Part shown: piece after piece, positions 31,192 to 39,667 of the stretch
Numbering within the stretch: the stretch's first letter is position 1
Layout: the number at the start of each line of letters is the position of its first letter
Assembly (NCBI GenBank): GCA_900540455.1
Contig: UQGD01000013.1
Coordinates: 1 to 56,556 of the forward strand
Direction: 5' to 3'
Length of the DNA: 56,556 nt
Origin: an uncultured Faecalibacterium sp.
GTDB taxonomy: Bacteria; Bacillota; Clostridia; Oscillospirales; Ruminococcaceae
Notes under the pieces: generated by a model
What the model saw: the letters and a program-made list of their open reading frames with translations, nothing else
The model's database searches: none
What the model was told of the DNA's origin: nothing
Position numbers and translations under genes: made by a program

Positions 31192-31417
31192 AAAACATAT
31201 GTCCTTTCCGTTTATCCGTTGCTGCGCGGCGCGCGGCAGTCCGTGCCTGCTGCAAGCAGGCCATTTTTCCGGTTCAGGGCGGCGTGTGCCCTGTGCTGCC
31301 ATACTTATACCGGAATTGCATGAACGAGAGATGAATTTATTGTGAACTTATTATGAACAACCCCGAACTTTTGACAAAATCAATAACGAATAGCAAAATG
31401 CTACCGAAAAAATACTT

Positions 31418-32332
31418 TTAGGAGTTAAGCTCAGGCTCCGGATCGGCCTCGCCCACCGGGTTTGTCAGGGTCCCAATGCCCTCGATCTCGCAGCGGACCA
31501 CGTCTCCGGGCTGCAAAAAACAGGGGGGCTGCATCCCCATGCCCACGCCGGCGGGGGTGCCGGTGGCGATGATGGTGCCCGCCCGCAGGGTCATACCAGC
31601 GGTCAGCTCGCACAGCACATGGTCGATGTCAAAGATCTGCTGGGCGGTGTTGGCATCCTGGCGCAGCTGGTCGTTCACCCAGCACCGCAGCCCCAGCCGG
31701 GGCGGGTAGGTGTCGAACTCGTCTGCGGTGACGATGCAGGGCCCCATGGGGGCAAAGCCGTCCAGACTTTTGCCAAAATACCACTGTTTGTGGGCGGTCT
31801 GCTGGTCACGGGCAGAGACGTCGTTCAGGATGGTGTAGCCAAATACCGCATCCTGTGTGTGGCCGGGGGTCAGGTCTCTGGCGTCCTGCCCCATGACGAC
31901 CGCCAGCTCACACTCGTAGTCCAGCTTTTTGACCAAACGGGTGTGGGGCGGGATGGCGGCCCCGTCCGGCACAGCCCGGCTGACCCGTTTGGAAAAGTAG
32001 ATGGCATCCGTATGCGGGGCGGCAAAAGCCTGGGCAGAGTAGCGCTCTGCCTCCTCCGAGTGGGACAGGTAGTTGATGCCCAGGCAGATCACGTCCTGGA
32101 CAGGGTGGGGGATGGGGCTGTCCAGCTGGACGGCCTCCCGCGGGATGCCGGGGATGCCCCCCAAGGCCAGAGACAGACCGGCCCGGACCTGGGGCGTCAG
32201 CAGCGGAATGGCCTCTGCCAGGGTCTCTGCAGGCAGACCCAGCCAGCGCAAAGGCCAGACGGTGTTCCCGTCTGGGGAGAGGATGGCCGGAACCAGAGAG
32301 CCGTCCGGCGTACGACAGGTGATAAAGCGCAT
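31418..32332 (-). CDS. Fumarylacetoacetate hydrolase (FAH) family protein
   Basis: 304 residues. The FAH fold is shown by DVICLGINYLSHSEE, the metal-binding Glu-x-Glu in KLDYECELAVVMG, FGYTILNDVSARDQQ and GTPAGVGMGMQPP. These metal-dependent enzymes hydrolyse or decarboxylate acyl-pyruvates or fumarylpyruvate; substrate not deducible. N-terminal ~65-residue domain present as in the longer subgroup. SD AAAGGAG. Genes on either side are separated by ~100 bases. Confidence 0.9.
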   Translation of the reverse strand: MRFITCRTPDGSLVPAILSPDGNTVWPLRWLGLPAETLAEAIPLLTPQVRAGLSLALGGIPGIPREAVQLDSPIPHPVQDVICLGINYLSHSEEAERYSAQAFAAPHTDAIYFSKRVSRAVPDGAAIPPHTRLVKKLDYECELAVVMGQDARDLTPGHTQDAVFGYTILNDVSARDQQTAHKQWYFGKSLDGFAPMGPCIVTADEFDTYPPRLGLRCWVNDQLRQDANTAQQIFDIDHVLCELTAGMTLRAGTIIATGTPAGVGMGMQPPCFLQPGDVVRCEIEGIGTLTNPVGEADPEPELNS

Positions 32333-32431
32333 AGATACGCACTCCTTTGGATATAAAATCGGGGCAAGCCGAAGCCTGCCCCAGAGTGGATGAACGGTTG
32401 GACTGCTGCCAGCTCCAAGCAGCGTGCTGCC

Positions 32432-32983
32432 TTAGTGCCGGTAGGCGATGGCCTGCTGGACCCGCTGGGCTTCCTGTTCGCCTGCCAGCTGGCGCACCAG
32501 CTCCAAAGCAAACGGGATCGCGCCGCCCAGCCCGTAGCTGGTGGTGATGTTGCCGTCCACCACGACCTCCTGGTCCAGTACGGCAGCACCGGCCAGCTTG
32601 TCCTGGAAGGAGGCGTGGGCGGTGGCCTGCTTGCCTTCCAGCAGGCCCAGCTGTGCCAGGATGCTGGGGGCAGCACAGATGGCGGCTACCTTTTTGCCTG
32701 CCTTGGCGCAGGCGGTGACCGCAGCGGTGACCGCCGGATTAGCCGCCAGGTTGGGGGTGCCGGGGATGCCGCCCGGCAGCACGACCAGATCCGTGTCGGT
32801 ATAGTCCAGATCCTCGGCCAGCGCATCGGCCGTCATGCGGATGCCGTGGCTGGTCTCCAGTTCCAGCCGCCCCGACGCAGAGGCCACCGTTACCTGAACA
32901 TTGGCCCGGCGCAGCAGGTCTACCACCAACAGGGCCTCGCACTCCTCGGTGCCATCGGCAAAAAATACAACGGCTTTTTTCAT
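32432..32983 (-). CDS. DJ-1/PfpI family protein (YajL-like)
   Basis: 183 residues. VVFFADGTEECEALLVVDLL carries the conserved Glu, and KVAAICAAPSILA has the nucleophilic-elbow Cys typical of DJ-1/YajL; TSYGLGGAIPFALELV is the usual C-terminal region. Roles attributed to the family include protection from oxidative or carbonyl stress; specific activity is debated. It follows the YerC-like gene by 18 bases, so they form an operon. Confidence 0.92.
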   Translation of the reverse strand: MKKAVVFFADGTEECEALLVVDLLRRANVQVTVASASGRLELETSHGIRMTADALAEDLDYTDTDLVVLPGGIPGTPNLAANPAVTAAVTACAKAGKKVAAICAAPSILAQLGLLEGKQATAHASFQDKLAGAAVLDQEVVVDGNITTSYGLGGAIPFALELVRQLAGEQEAQRVQQAIAYRH

Positions 32984-33001
32984 GATAAAATGTACCTTCT
33001 T

Positions 33002-33292
33002 TTATTTTTTGGGGTCGGGGGCATCCAGCAGGGTGCGCAGCATGCTGCCCTCTTTGCTCAATACCCGGCTGACCCGGCTGATGATGGCGCTGGATGCGCC
33101 TGTCTTTTCCATGATCTCGGTATAGATGCACTTGTCCGCCAGCAGTTCTGCAATGTTGTAGCGCTGCTCCATTGCACTAAGCTCTGCATAGCTGCATACG
33201 TCCTGCAAAAAACGGTAGCACTGCTCCGGCGTTTCCAGCCGGAGCATGGCTTCGTACAGGCCGGATTTTCCGGTAGGGTGATCTTTGGCCAT
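33002..33292 (-). CDS. TrpR-related YerC/YecD-family protein
   Basis: 96 residues with the TrpR-like helix-turn-helix: LYEAMLRLETPEQCYRFLQD then VCSYAELSAMEQRYNIAELL and the recognition part TGASSAIISRVSRVL. In Firmicutes these are small DNA-binding regulators of unknown target. First gene of the pair with the DJ-1 protein; SD AAAGGAG. Confidence 0.92.
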   Translation of the reverse strand: MAKDHPTGKSGLYEAMLRLETPEQCYRFLQDVCSYAELSAMEQRYNIAELLADKCIYTEIMEKTGASSAIISRVSRVLSKEGSMLRTLLDAPDPKK

Positions 33293-33420
33293 AGGGGACG
33301 GCTCCTTTCTCGTTGTGTGCCCGGCGGGGCGAACACTTCATTGCACTACATTAGTGTAGTACAAAAAGAGAAAAAATGCAATGGGGGATAGGGCGGTCCG
33401 GCATGGTACAGCACAACTTT

Positions 33421-33909
33421 TTACAGGGTGTGCTCGAATTCTGTCCGGGGCAGAAGTCCGGCAACGGTCTCCTCTGCGGGGCGCAGGGGACGGTAGCCCC
33501 GTGCCTTGAAGAACTGCTGCACCGGCAGTGCCTTGTCGTATACCTCGCATCGCACCCGGCCCCGGCCTTCGCCCCGGGCCAGACGCTCGCAGGAGAGCAG
33601 GATGTCCCGGCCCAGCGCCTTGCCGCGGTAGGCGGGCTTCAGGTAGAGATGCAGCAGGTGCAGGGCGGTGTTTTCCATCTTCCAGGCAAAGTAGCCCACC
33701 AGCTTATCCCCCAGAAATACCAGGAAGTAGTTGACGTTGTTGTCGATGTCCTCCTCAATGGCCTCGGGGCTTTGCAGCTGCTGGATCAGCTGGTTCAGCT
33801 GCTTGGCGGGGTAATAGCGGGCGTAGACCTCGCCCCAAAGCTCTGCGGCCAGGTCTGCGGTCATGTGGATGTATTTGGCTTTTGCCACCAGTTTGTAATC
33901 AGGCTTCAT
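33421..33909 (-). CDS. GNAT-family N-acetyltransferase
   Basis: 162 residues. LVGYFAWKMENTALHLLHLY is the beta4-beta5 hairpin, followed by the CoA loop KPAYRGKALGRDILL (R-G-K-A-L-G pattern) and YDKALPVQQFFKARGYRPL. Substrate unknown. SD AAAGGAG. It lies 28 bases after the nitroreductase gene and is probably co-transcribed. Confidence 0.88.
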   Translation of the reverse strand: MKPDYKLVAKAKYIHMTADLAAELWGEVYARYYPAKQLNQLIQQLQSPEAIEEDIDNNVNYFLVFLGDKLVGYFAWKMENTALHLLHLYLKPAYRGKALGRDILLSCERLARGEGRGRVRCEVYDKALPVQQFFKARGYRPLRPAEETVAGLLPRTEFEHTL

Positions 33910-33937
33910 AATTCTCCTTTTTGTAACACGGTGCGGG

Positions 33938-34462
33938 TCATTTTACCCGCAGGATATAATCTGGCTTGCGGGGAGCAGCGGGTTTGGGGTCGGCAGCGGG
34001 GTAACCCAGGATGCAGTTGCCCACGCCGATCCAATCGCCCTCTACGCCCCAGCGGCGCAAAAGGGCCTTGCCCTCCGGGGTGTCGAACATCTCACGGGCA
34101 CGGTTGATCCAGCAGCTGCCCAGCCCAAGGGAGGCGGCGGCCAGCATCAGGTTGCCCATTACCAGGCTGCCATCCTGCACGGCATTGCGGGCGTTGGCAT
34201 CTGCCAGCACCACCAGGATGGTGGGGGCGCCGTACATGGGGTCGCTGTCGGTGCCCATAACAGCGGCGTTCATCCGGGTAAGCAGGGCACGGTCCGCAGG
34301 GTCCTGCACCACCAGGATGCGAGCGCTCTGGCGGCCCATAGCGCTGGCGGCATAGGTCCCGGCTTCCAGCACCGCAGACAATTCCTCCTCGGTGATCTGG
34401 GTGGGCAGGTAGCTCCGGCAGCTGCGCCGGCTGCGGATGGTGTCCAAAGTCTCGTTGGTCAT
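33938..34462 (-). CDS. Nitroreductase-family flavoprotein
   Basis: 174 residues. FMN-dependent NAD(P)H oxidoreductase fold: TIRSRRSCRSYLPTQITEEE (FMN phosphate Arg-Ser-Arg), AGTYAASAMGRQSARILVV, the middle SLVMGNLMLAAASLGLGSC and WIGVGNCILGYPA. Acts on quinones, nitro compounds or flavin; physiological substrate unknown. SD GGAGGGG. Confidence 0.92.
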   Translation of the reverse strand: MTNETLDTIRSRRSCRSYLPTQITEEELSAVLEAGTYAASAMGRQSARILVVQDPADRALLTRMNAAVMGTDSDPMYGAPTILVVLADANARNAVQDGSLVMGNLMLAAASLGLGSCWINRAREMFDTPEGKALLRRWGVEGDWIGVGNCILGYPAADPKPAAPRKPDYILRVK

Positions 34463-34578
34463 ATTGTTCCCCTCCCATTTGGCTCCTTGTTTTATAAAGG
34501 GGTGTACCCTGGCCCTATTTTACCACAGTGCCCCGTCTGGCGACAAGGGCGGAACCGCGCCTTTTGCGGCAGGAAAAA

Positions 34579-34628
34579 GCAGACAGGCCGCTGCCGCCCG
34601 GGAATGGGCTTTGCAGCGGCCTGTCTGC
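34579..34628 (-). terminator. Terminator of the small membrane-protein gene
   Basis: GCAGACAGGCCGCTG and CAGCGGCCTGTCTGC are perfectly complementary; on the minus strand TTTTTCC follows. Confidence 0.85.
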
Positions 34629-34671
34629 CGTTTCGGTTTTTATAAATAGGGGGACGGAAATAGTCAGAGCA

Positions 34672-34866
34672 TTACAGTGCGGCAGGGGAATGAGGCCGAC
34701 CGGAGGAAGGATGACCGATGGCGTGTACAGCCGCGTCCAGTAAAGTCAAGGGCCACAACAGAGCTTTGATCACGATCTGGGCCGGTTTGATATATACCGT
34801 GTCCATACTGCTGATACCGGCAAGGATCAAGCAGGCGATGCCAAAACCAAGAATATAGTAGTACAT
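34672..34866 (-). CDS. Small membrane protein
   Basis: 64 residues: two hydrophobic stretches (MYYYILGFGIACLILAG and a weaker one around AQIVIKALLWPLTLLDAAVH) and a polar end. No family recognised. The ATG at 34866 fits AGGAGG seven bases upstream better than the TTG at 34872. It has its own promoter and terminator, which supports a genuine gene. Confidence 0.6.
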   Translation of the reverse strand: MYYYILGFGIACLILAGISSMDTVYIKPAQIVIKALLWPLTLLDAAVHAIGHPSSGRPHSPAAL

Positions 34867-34951
34867 AGTCAAACCTCCTATTAGGATATGGGGCCCAGCG
34901 GGTCACCCGGTGTGGTGTGGTGCGGGGTGGTGTGCACCCCTCTGCAACCAT

Positions 34952-34980
34952 ACTATAACGCATTTTGAAGATAAAGTCAA
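34952..34980 (-). promoter_or_regulatory. Promoter of the small membrane-protein gene
   Basis: Minus strand TTGACT (34980-34975), 17 bases, TATAGT (34957-34952). The leader is G/T-rich (GTGTGGTG-type). The rest of the 551-base gap 34867-35417 contains a terminator-like hairpin (about 35038-35066, GTGAAGTGC/GCACTTTAC with T-run), a plus-strand promoter, and otherwise nothing I recognise. Confidence 0.65.
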
Positions 34981-35310
34981 TGCTGCGAAAGATGAAAGAA
35001 ATCAAAGCCTGGACTGAAAAACACTGAAATCATGAAAGTGAAGTGCCGAAATGCACTTTACTTTTTCAAGCGGGAGAAGTGTCCGCATATGGCGTGCGAT
35101 GCGGTATAAAAATGGCGTAAAAAACCGGTTTTGTCCGCGGTAAGCGCACAGGGCAGAACGCACCGTCCCAAGGCGGGATCTTGGTGCTGTCTGCACACAG
35201 AACAGCCGCCCGAATGTGCGGTTTGAAGTCGGTGCGGCCGCAGAAAGGGGGATAGAACGGGGTGTGCAATCTGCCCAAAAAAGCGAGGAAAAGCTTATCC
35301 AAAAGTGAAC

Positions 35311-35339
35311 TTGTTGCCCGGGCCTTTATGGGATATAAT
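35311..35339 (+). promoter_or_regulatory. Promoter of the lectin gene
   Basis: TTGTTG (35311-35316), 17 bases, TATAAT (35334-35339). Confidence 0.65.
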
Positions 35340-35417
35340 GGAACAAAGAGAAGCGGCCTGCATCCTTTGAGCAGATCGCTGCTCAAAATGTCACAGACGC
35401 GGAAAGGAGCGGTGAGC

Positions 35418-36005
35418 ATGGCAAAGGCATCGCAGGTCGTATTACTGGAAAATGAATATTATCTGATCAAGGCCCCGAATGGAAAGGTGCTGGAGGTAAA
35501 GGACTTCAATACCGAGAACGGCGCTGCGATCCAGCTGTGGTCCTATGCCGGTCATCCCTGGCAGCAGTGGCAGTTCCTTGATGCGGGAGATGGGCGCTGG
35601 CGCATCTGCAACCGTTTCACCGGCAAGGTCATCGATCTGTCCCTGGGCGGCGTGGTGGAAGGCACCTGGCTGCACCAGTGGGCCCGCACCAGCGGGATGA
35701 GCCAGTGCTGGACGCTGGAGCCCACCCGGAACGGACGCATCCGCATCCGCAGCGTGCTGGCAGACAAATACATCGACCTGGTGGGGATGGATACCTCCAA
35801 CGGCGCCCGTGCGCAGATCTGGAACTTTGTGTCCGGCGGAAACCAGGAGTGGGATCTGGTGCGGGTAGACCCCAATACAGCCCAGACCACAGCCTGTGCC
35901 GAGGAGCATCCCTCTCCCCAGCCCACACCGCCCCAGCGCAAACACCAGAACGACCTGGTGCGCAAGCTGAACAGCGCAGGCAAGGGACGTGCCAGCCGCA
36001 AATAA
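35418..36005 (+). CDS. Ricin-type beta-trefoil lectin, apparently not exported
   Basis: 195 residues. One beta-trefoil (about 8-155) with three repeats, each ending in a Q/C-x-W-type motif: QWQF, QCWTL and EWDLV, and an earlier hydrophobic turn (GKVLEVKDFNTENGAAIQLW, GKVIDLSLGG, DKYIDLVGMD). This is the ricin B/carbohydrate-binding fold. No signal peptide, Tat motif or membrane helix is present; instead the protein starts MAKASQVV and ends with a basic tail KLNSAGKGRASRK. The ATG at 35418 follows GGAAAGGAG. It is monocistronic, with its own promoter and terminator. Confidence 0.85.
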   Translation: MAKASQVVLLENEYYLIKAPNGKVLEVKDFNTENGAAIQLWSYAGHPWQQWQFLDAGDGRWRICNRFTGKVIDLSLGGVVEGTWLHQWARTSGMSQCWTLEPTRNGRIRIRSVLADKYIDLVGMDTSNGARAQIWNFVSGGNQEWDLVRVDPNTAQTTACAEEHPSPQPTPPQRKHQNDLVRKLNSAGKGRASRK

Positions 36006-36043
36006 GCAAACAACAAAAAAGAAGTGCAGCTAAGCTGCAATAA

Positions 36044-36096
36044 ACGGAACAGCGCCCTGGACAAAAGCGGTGTCGAAGGGGCGCTGTTCCCGTTTT
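36044..36096 (+). terminator. Terminator of the lectin gene
   Basis: GGAACAGCGCCC and GGGCGCTGTTCC flank a ~20-base loop, followed by CGTTTT. A small hairpin GCAGC-TAA-GCTGC lies just before. Confidence 0.8.
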
Positions 36097-36119
36097 GTAT
36101 ACGAAAAGGAGAAAAAACG

Positions 36120-36626
36120 ATGGACAATTCCACGCAGGCGATCAATACCACCCTCTGTTATCTGGAAAAGGACGGTGCATGGCTGATGCTGCACCGGGTC
36201 AAAAAGCAGCAGGATATGAATAAGGATAAATGGATCGGGGTGGGCGGCAAGTTTGAGCCGTTTGAAAGCCCGGAAGAATGTCTGTGCCGGGAGGTGCAGG
36301 AGGAGACCGGTCTGCGGCTGCTGCGGTGGCAGTTCCGGGGTATCGTGACCTTTGTGCTGGATGGGCTGACCGAATATATGCACCTGTTTACTGCGGACCA
36401 GTGGGAGGGGGAGATGATCCCCGGCGATGCGTGCAGCGAGGGCGTGCTGGAATGGGTGCCTAAAAGCCGGGTGCCCCAGCTGCCGATCTGGGAGGGGGAT
36501 AAAATCTTTTTCCGTCTGCTGGAACAGCAGCGGCCTTTTTTCTCGCTGAAGCTTGTCTATAAAGGCGATGAACTGACCGAGGCGGTGCTGGACGGCAAAA
36601 AGCTGGCGCTGGAAGCCGCCCTCTGA
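36120..36626 (+). CDS. Nudix hydrolase (MutT-like)
   Basis: 168 residues. The Nudix box GxxxxxExxxxxxxREUxEExGU is complete: GGKFEPFESPEECLCREVQE with ETGL following. It hydrolyses a nucleoside-diphosphate-linked substrate, probably an oxidised dNTP (8-oxo-dGTP class), given YLEKDGAWLMLHRVKKQQDM at the start. The ATG at 36120 follows AAAAGGAG. It lies after the lectin terminator, so it needs its own promoter (not clearly seen). Confidence 0.92.
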   Translation: MDNSTQAINTTLCYLEKDGAWLMLHRVKKQQDMNKDKWIGVGGKFEPFESPEECLCREVQEETGLRLLRWQFRGIVTFVLDGLTEYMHLFTADQWEGEMIPGDACSEGVLEWVPKSRVPQLPIWEGDKIFFRLLEQQRPFFSLKLVYKGDELTEAVLDGKKLALEAAL

Positions 36627-36637
36627 GAGGATACAAA

Positions 36638-36675
36638 AACAGGCCCCCTGCGCATCCGGTGCAGGGGGCCTGTTG
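36638..36675 (+). terminator. Bidirectional terminator between Nudix and PTS IIC genes
   Basis: AACAGGCCCCCTGC and GCAGGGGGCCTGTT with T-runs on both sides. Confidence 0.9.
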
Positions 36676-36692
36676 TGTTTTCAGGGGGAAGA

Positions 36693-37754
36693 TCAGCCGT
36701 TCAGTTTCAGGTCGCCGTCCTTGATCCAGCCCATGCGGCGCTCGATCTCGCAAAAGACCACGCTGAGCACGGCGGGCAGAACAAAGCAGATCAGTACAAG
36801 ACCGATCCAGTCCATGGGGGTGATGGCGGCTTTCACACCGGCGGCCACATCGTTGACCCAGCCGGTGTATACGCCGATCTGACCCACCAGACCGCAGGTG
36901 CCCATACCGGAGGACACGGCGGCGCCGTTCATCTCCAGATGGAACAGGCAGGTGGCCAGAGGGCCGGTGATGGCACTGGCCAGGGTGGGAGCGATCCAGA
37001 TGCGGGGGTTTTTGACGATGTTGCCCATCTGCAGCATACTGGTGCCCAGACCCTGGCTCACCAGGCCGCCCAGGCCGTTCTCCTTAAAGCTCATCACCGC
37101 AAAGCCCACCATCTGGGCGCAGCAGCCAGCCACAGCCGCACCGCCTGCCAGGCCGGTAAGACCCAGCGCAGCGCAGATGGCTGCGGAGGAGATGGGCAGG
37201 GTCAGGGCCACGCCCACCACCACGGATACCACGATGCCCATGACCAGGGGCGCCTGCTCGGTGGCCCACATGATCAGGGTGCCCACCTTATTGGCCGCTG
37301 CGCCGATGGGGGCAGCGATCAGCATGGACAGGCCCACACCCGTAAAGATGGTGACCAGCGGAGTGACCAGGATATCCACCTTGGTCTCCTTGCTGACGGC
37401 CTTGCCCAGCTCAGAAGCAACAATGGCGATGATCAGCACCGCCAGCGGCCCGCCTGCACCGCCCAGGGCGTTGGCCGAGTAGCCCACCGTGATCAGGCTG
37501 AACAATACCAGCGGCGGAGTGTGCAGCGCCCAGCCGATGGCACAGGCCATGGCGGGGCCGCTCATGGCACTGGCGTAGCCGCCCAGCTCCACCAGCGCCT
37601 CCAGGCCGGTCTGCTGGCCCAGCGTCTTAATGATGGTGCCGATCAGCAGGCTGGCAAACAGGCCCTGCGCCATTGCGCCCAGGGCTTCCACCAGGTAACG
37701 CTGGGGCGTGATGACGATATCCTTGCGTGTTAAGAATTTTTTTACATTTGACAT
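36693..37754 (-). CDS. Orphan PTS-type IIC membrane permease (PF13303-like)
   Basis: 353 residues with ~10 hydrophobic helices. LASALLIGTIIKTLGQQ-like start, AMACAIGWALHTPPLVLFS, then GGAGGPLAVLIIAIVASELG and PLVTIFTGVGLSMLIAAPIG are characteristic of the PTS_EIIC_2 family of putative sugar permeases. No IIA or IIB gene is adjacent, although general HPr and EI are 6-8 kb away, so substrate and phosphorylation partner are unknown. SD AAAGGCGG. Confidence 0.88.
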   Translation of the reverse strand: MSNVKKFLTRKDIVITPQRYLVEALGAMAQGLFASLLIGTIIKTLGQQTGLEALVELGGYASAMSGPAMACAIGWALHTPPLVLFSLITVGYSANALGGAGGPLAVLIIAIVASELGKAVSKETKVDILVTPLVTIFTGVGLSMLIAAPIGAAANKVGTLIMWATEQAPLVMGIVVSVVVGVALTLPISSAAICAALGLTGLAGGAAVAGCCAQMVGFAVMSFKENGLGGLVSQGLGTSMLQMGNIVKNPRIWIAPTLASAITGPLATCLFHLEMNGAAVSSGMGTCGLVGQIGVYTGWVNDVAAGVKAAITPMDWIGLVLICFVLPAVLSVVFCEIERRMGWIKDGDLKLNG

Positions 37755-37975
37755 AACGGTTGCAGCCGCCTTTCCTGTTTTCGTGATACCGGCCGGGCCG
37801 GTGCGCGCCTCATATCATACCATACACCTGTCAAGACAGCAAGATCAAACCCGCAATTTTGCTGCGAAAATCGGATTTTTTTGCCCTGGGTGCAATCTTT
37901 TGCCCGGTTGGGACGTATCTCCCATGGGGGTGCTGCGTTTTATCCGCAGCCCGGCCGGCTGACCCGTCCCGCTGA

Positions 37976-38005
37976 TTGACGAGGGATGGGGGCAGGGTGT
38001 ATACT
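37976..38005 (+). promoter_or_regulatory. Promoter of the GH25 lysozyme gene
   Basis: TTGACG (37976-37981), 18 bases, TATACT (38000-38005). The gap 37755-38105 also contains the PTS gene leader and nothing else evident. Confidence 0.65.
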
Positions 38006-38105
38006 AAATGTGAATTGCATGGTTTTCCGTGGCAGCGGAAGGCCGTCAGAAGCAAACAGGGCAGGCCCCTTAATTTACCAATCAGCTGGGAGGCAGAGAA
38101 GCGGC

Positions 38106-39542
38106 ATGAAGCGGAGAAGGTTGTTTTCATCGAATCAGGGGGTAGGCCGCAGCATCGGCCAGGCAGTGGCTGCCGGTGTGATGGCCCTGGCACTAACCGT
38201 CGGCGGAGTGGGCACCACAGCGCTGCTGGTCACCCAGCCCACTGGCCTTGCGGTGGAGCCTGCCGCTGTGCGCACAGAGCAGCAGACCGTGCAGCCGGTG
38301 CAGAGCGAGCAGACAGAGCAGACGGTGCAGCACGCCGTGCAGGCGCAGACCCAGCCGGAGCCTGCCCCCGCGCCCCAGCCTGTGCAGCCAGAGCCTGCCC
38401 CGGCAGAAAAGGCAGAAGTCCCCGCGGCAGAAAGCCCGGCGGCTCCGGCAGAGCCCGCTCCGGTCCAGCCGGAACCTGCCCCCGTGCAGCAGCCGGAAGT
38501 GTCGGCAGAGCAGCCGACAGCGGTGCCGATGGGCAGCATCGAGGAGGAGAACTCCCTGCCGCTGCTGCTGACCGAGACCCCGGCCCTGGCAGCGGAGGAC
38601 CCCATGGCCCCGCCTGCCCCGGCGCAGGAGAATGACTCCGCAGCCCAGCGGGCAGCAGAGCAGGCCGAGGAAAACCCGGTGATGCTGACCCCGGAGCAGA
38701 TCCGGCAGGCACTGGACGAGGGCCTGCTGGATGAGACGCAGGCCGCCAGTTTTGAGGATGAGAACGGCTTCTTCCGCTGGCTGTGGGAGCTGCTGTTCGG
38801 CAAACCCAAGTATTCCGGCTGGCGCACCGTGGACGATAAGACCTATTATTATGACCCCAACACCAACCAGCCCCTGACCGGCATCCAGTCCATTGATGGC
38901 AAGCTGTATTACTTTGATGCCAGCGGTGTGCAGCAGCCTGCCACCTTCGGCGTGGATGTTTCCAAGTACCAGCAAAACGTGGATTGGGCCAAGGTCAAGC
39001 AGGCAGGCGCAGAGTTTGTCATGATCCGCATCGGCTACCGCGGCTACGGCAGCGGCGCTTTGGTGCTGGACCCCATGTTTGAACAGCACTTCACCAATGC
39101 CCGCAATGCGGGTCTGCGGGTGGGTGTCTACTTCTTCACCCAGGCGGTCAATGAACAGGAAGCCATGGAGGAAGCCCAGGGCTGCTGGTATGTGCTGAAC
39201 GGCCGCCAGCTGGACTACCCCATCTACTTTGATACCGAGGCTTCCGGCGCACCGGGCGGCACCGGCCGGGCAGATGGCCTGGGCGTGGAGGACCGCACCA
39301 AGTGTGCAGTGGCATTCTGCAACGAGGTGCAGGCGCTGGGCTATCGGGCAGGCGTGTATGCTTCCACCAGCTGGTTCAATAAGCGGCTGGATATGAGCAA
39401 ACTGACCGGATACAGCTTGTGGAACGCCCACTACGGCATACCCAGTCCCGGTATTGGCTGTGATATGTGGCAGGGTACCTGTACCGCCCGCATCAATGGC
39501 TATGGCGGCGATATCGACGTAAATATCAGCTACATCGGCTGA
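38106..39542 (+). CDS. Secreted GH25 lysozyme with wall-binding repeats
   Basis: 478 residues. Basic start and hydrophobic segment (AAGVMALALTVGGVGTTALL, about 22-41) act as signal or anchor. A Gln/Pro/Glu-rich linker (about 50-190) carries repeated QPEPAPA-type units. Then an RWLWELLFG stretch and two choline-binding-like aromatic repeats (GWRTVDDKTYYYDPNTNQPL, GIQSIDGKLYYFDASG) precede the GH25 muramidase domain (from ~281): FGVDVSKYQQNVDW, MIRIGYRGYGSG, YFDTEASG (catalytic Asp-Glu), DIDVNISYIG. It cleaves peptidoglycan during wall remodelling. The ATG at 38106 follows GGGAGG at slightly long spacing. Confidence 0.93.
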   Translation: MKRRRLFSSNQGVGRSIGQAVAAGVMALALTVGGVGTTALLVTQPTGLAVEPAAVRTEQQTVQPVQSEQTEQTVQHAVQAQTQPEPAPAPQPVQPEPAPAEKAEVPAAESPAAPAEPAPVQPEPAPVQQPEVSAEQPTAVPMGSIEEENSLPLLLTETPALAAEDPMAPPAPAQENDSAAQRAAEQAEENPVMLTPEQIRQALDEGLLDETQAASFEDENGFFRWLWELLFGKPKYSGWRTVDDKTYYYDPNTNQPLTGIQSIDGKLYYFDASGVQQPATFGVDVSKYQQNVDWAKVKQAGAEFVMIRIGYRGYGSGALVLDPMFEQHFTNARNAGLRVGVYFFTQAVNEQEAMEEAQGCWYVLNGRQLDYPIYFDTEASGAPGGTGRADGLGVEDRTKCAVAFCNEVQALGYRAGVYASTSWFNKRLDMSKLTGYSLWNAHYGIPSPGIGCDMWQGTCTARINGYGGDIDVNISYIG

Positions 39543-39566
39543 GGACGTTCAGCCCCATCAAAACAA

Positions 39567-39611
39567 CAAAAAAGACCGGCGGACGTTCTGGCGTCTGCCG
39601 GTCTTTTTTGT
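39567..39611 (+). terminator. Bidirectional terminator between lysozyme and icd
   Basis: AAAAGACCGGC pairs with GCCGGTCTTTT (outer), inner GACG/CGTC; T-runs on both strands. Confidence 0.88.
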
Positions 39612-39667
39612 TTTAGAGTGGGCCATGGCCTGCTTTTCTCAAGGAAGAAAGCAGGCGGCTTTGGCTC

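Noticed and set aside
36693..37754. Complete PTS sugar operon
   Set aside because: Only a IIC-type permease is present; no IIA/IIB genes flank it.
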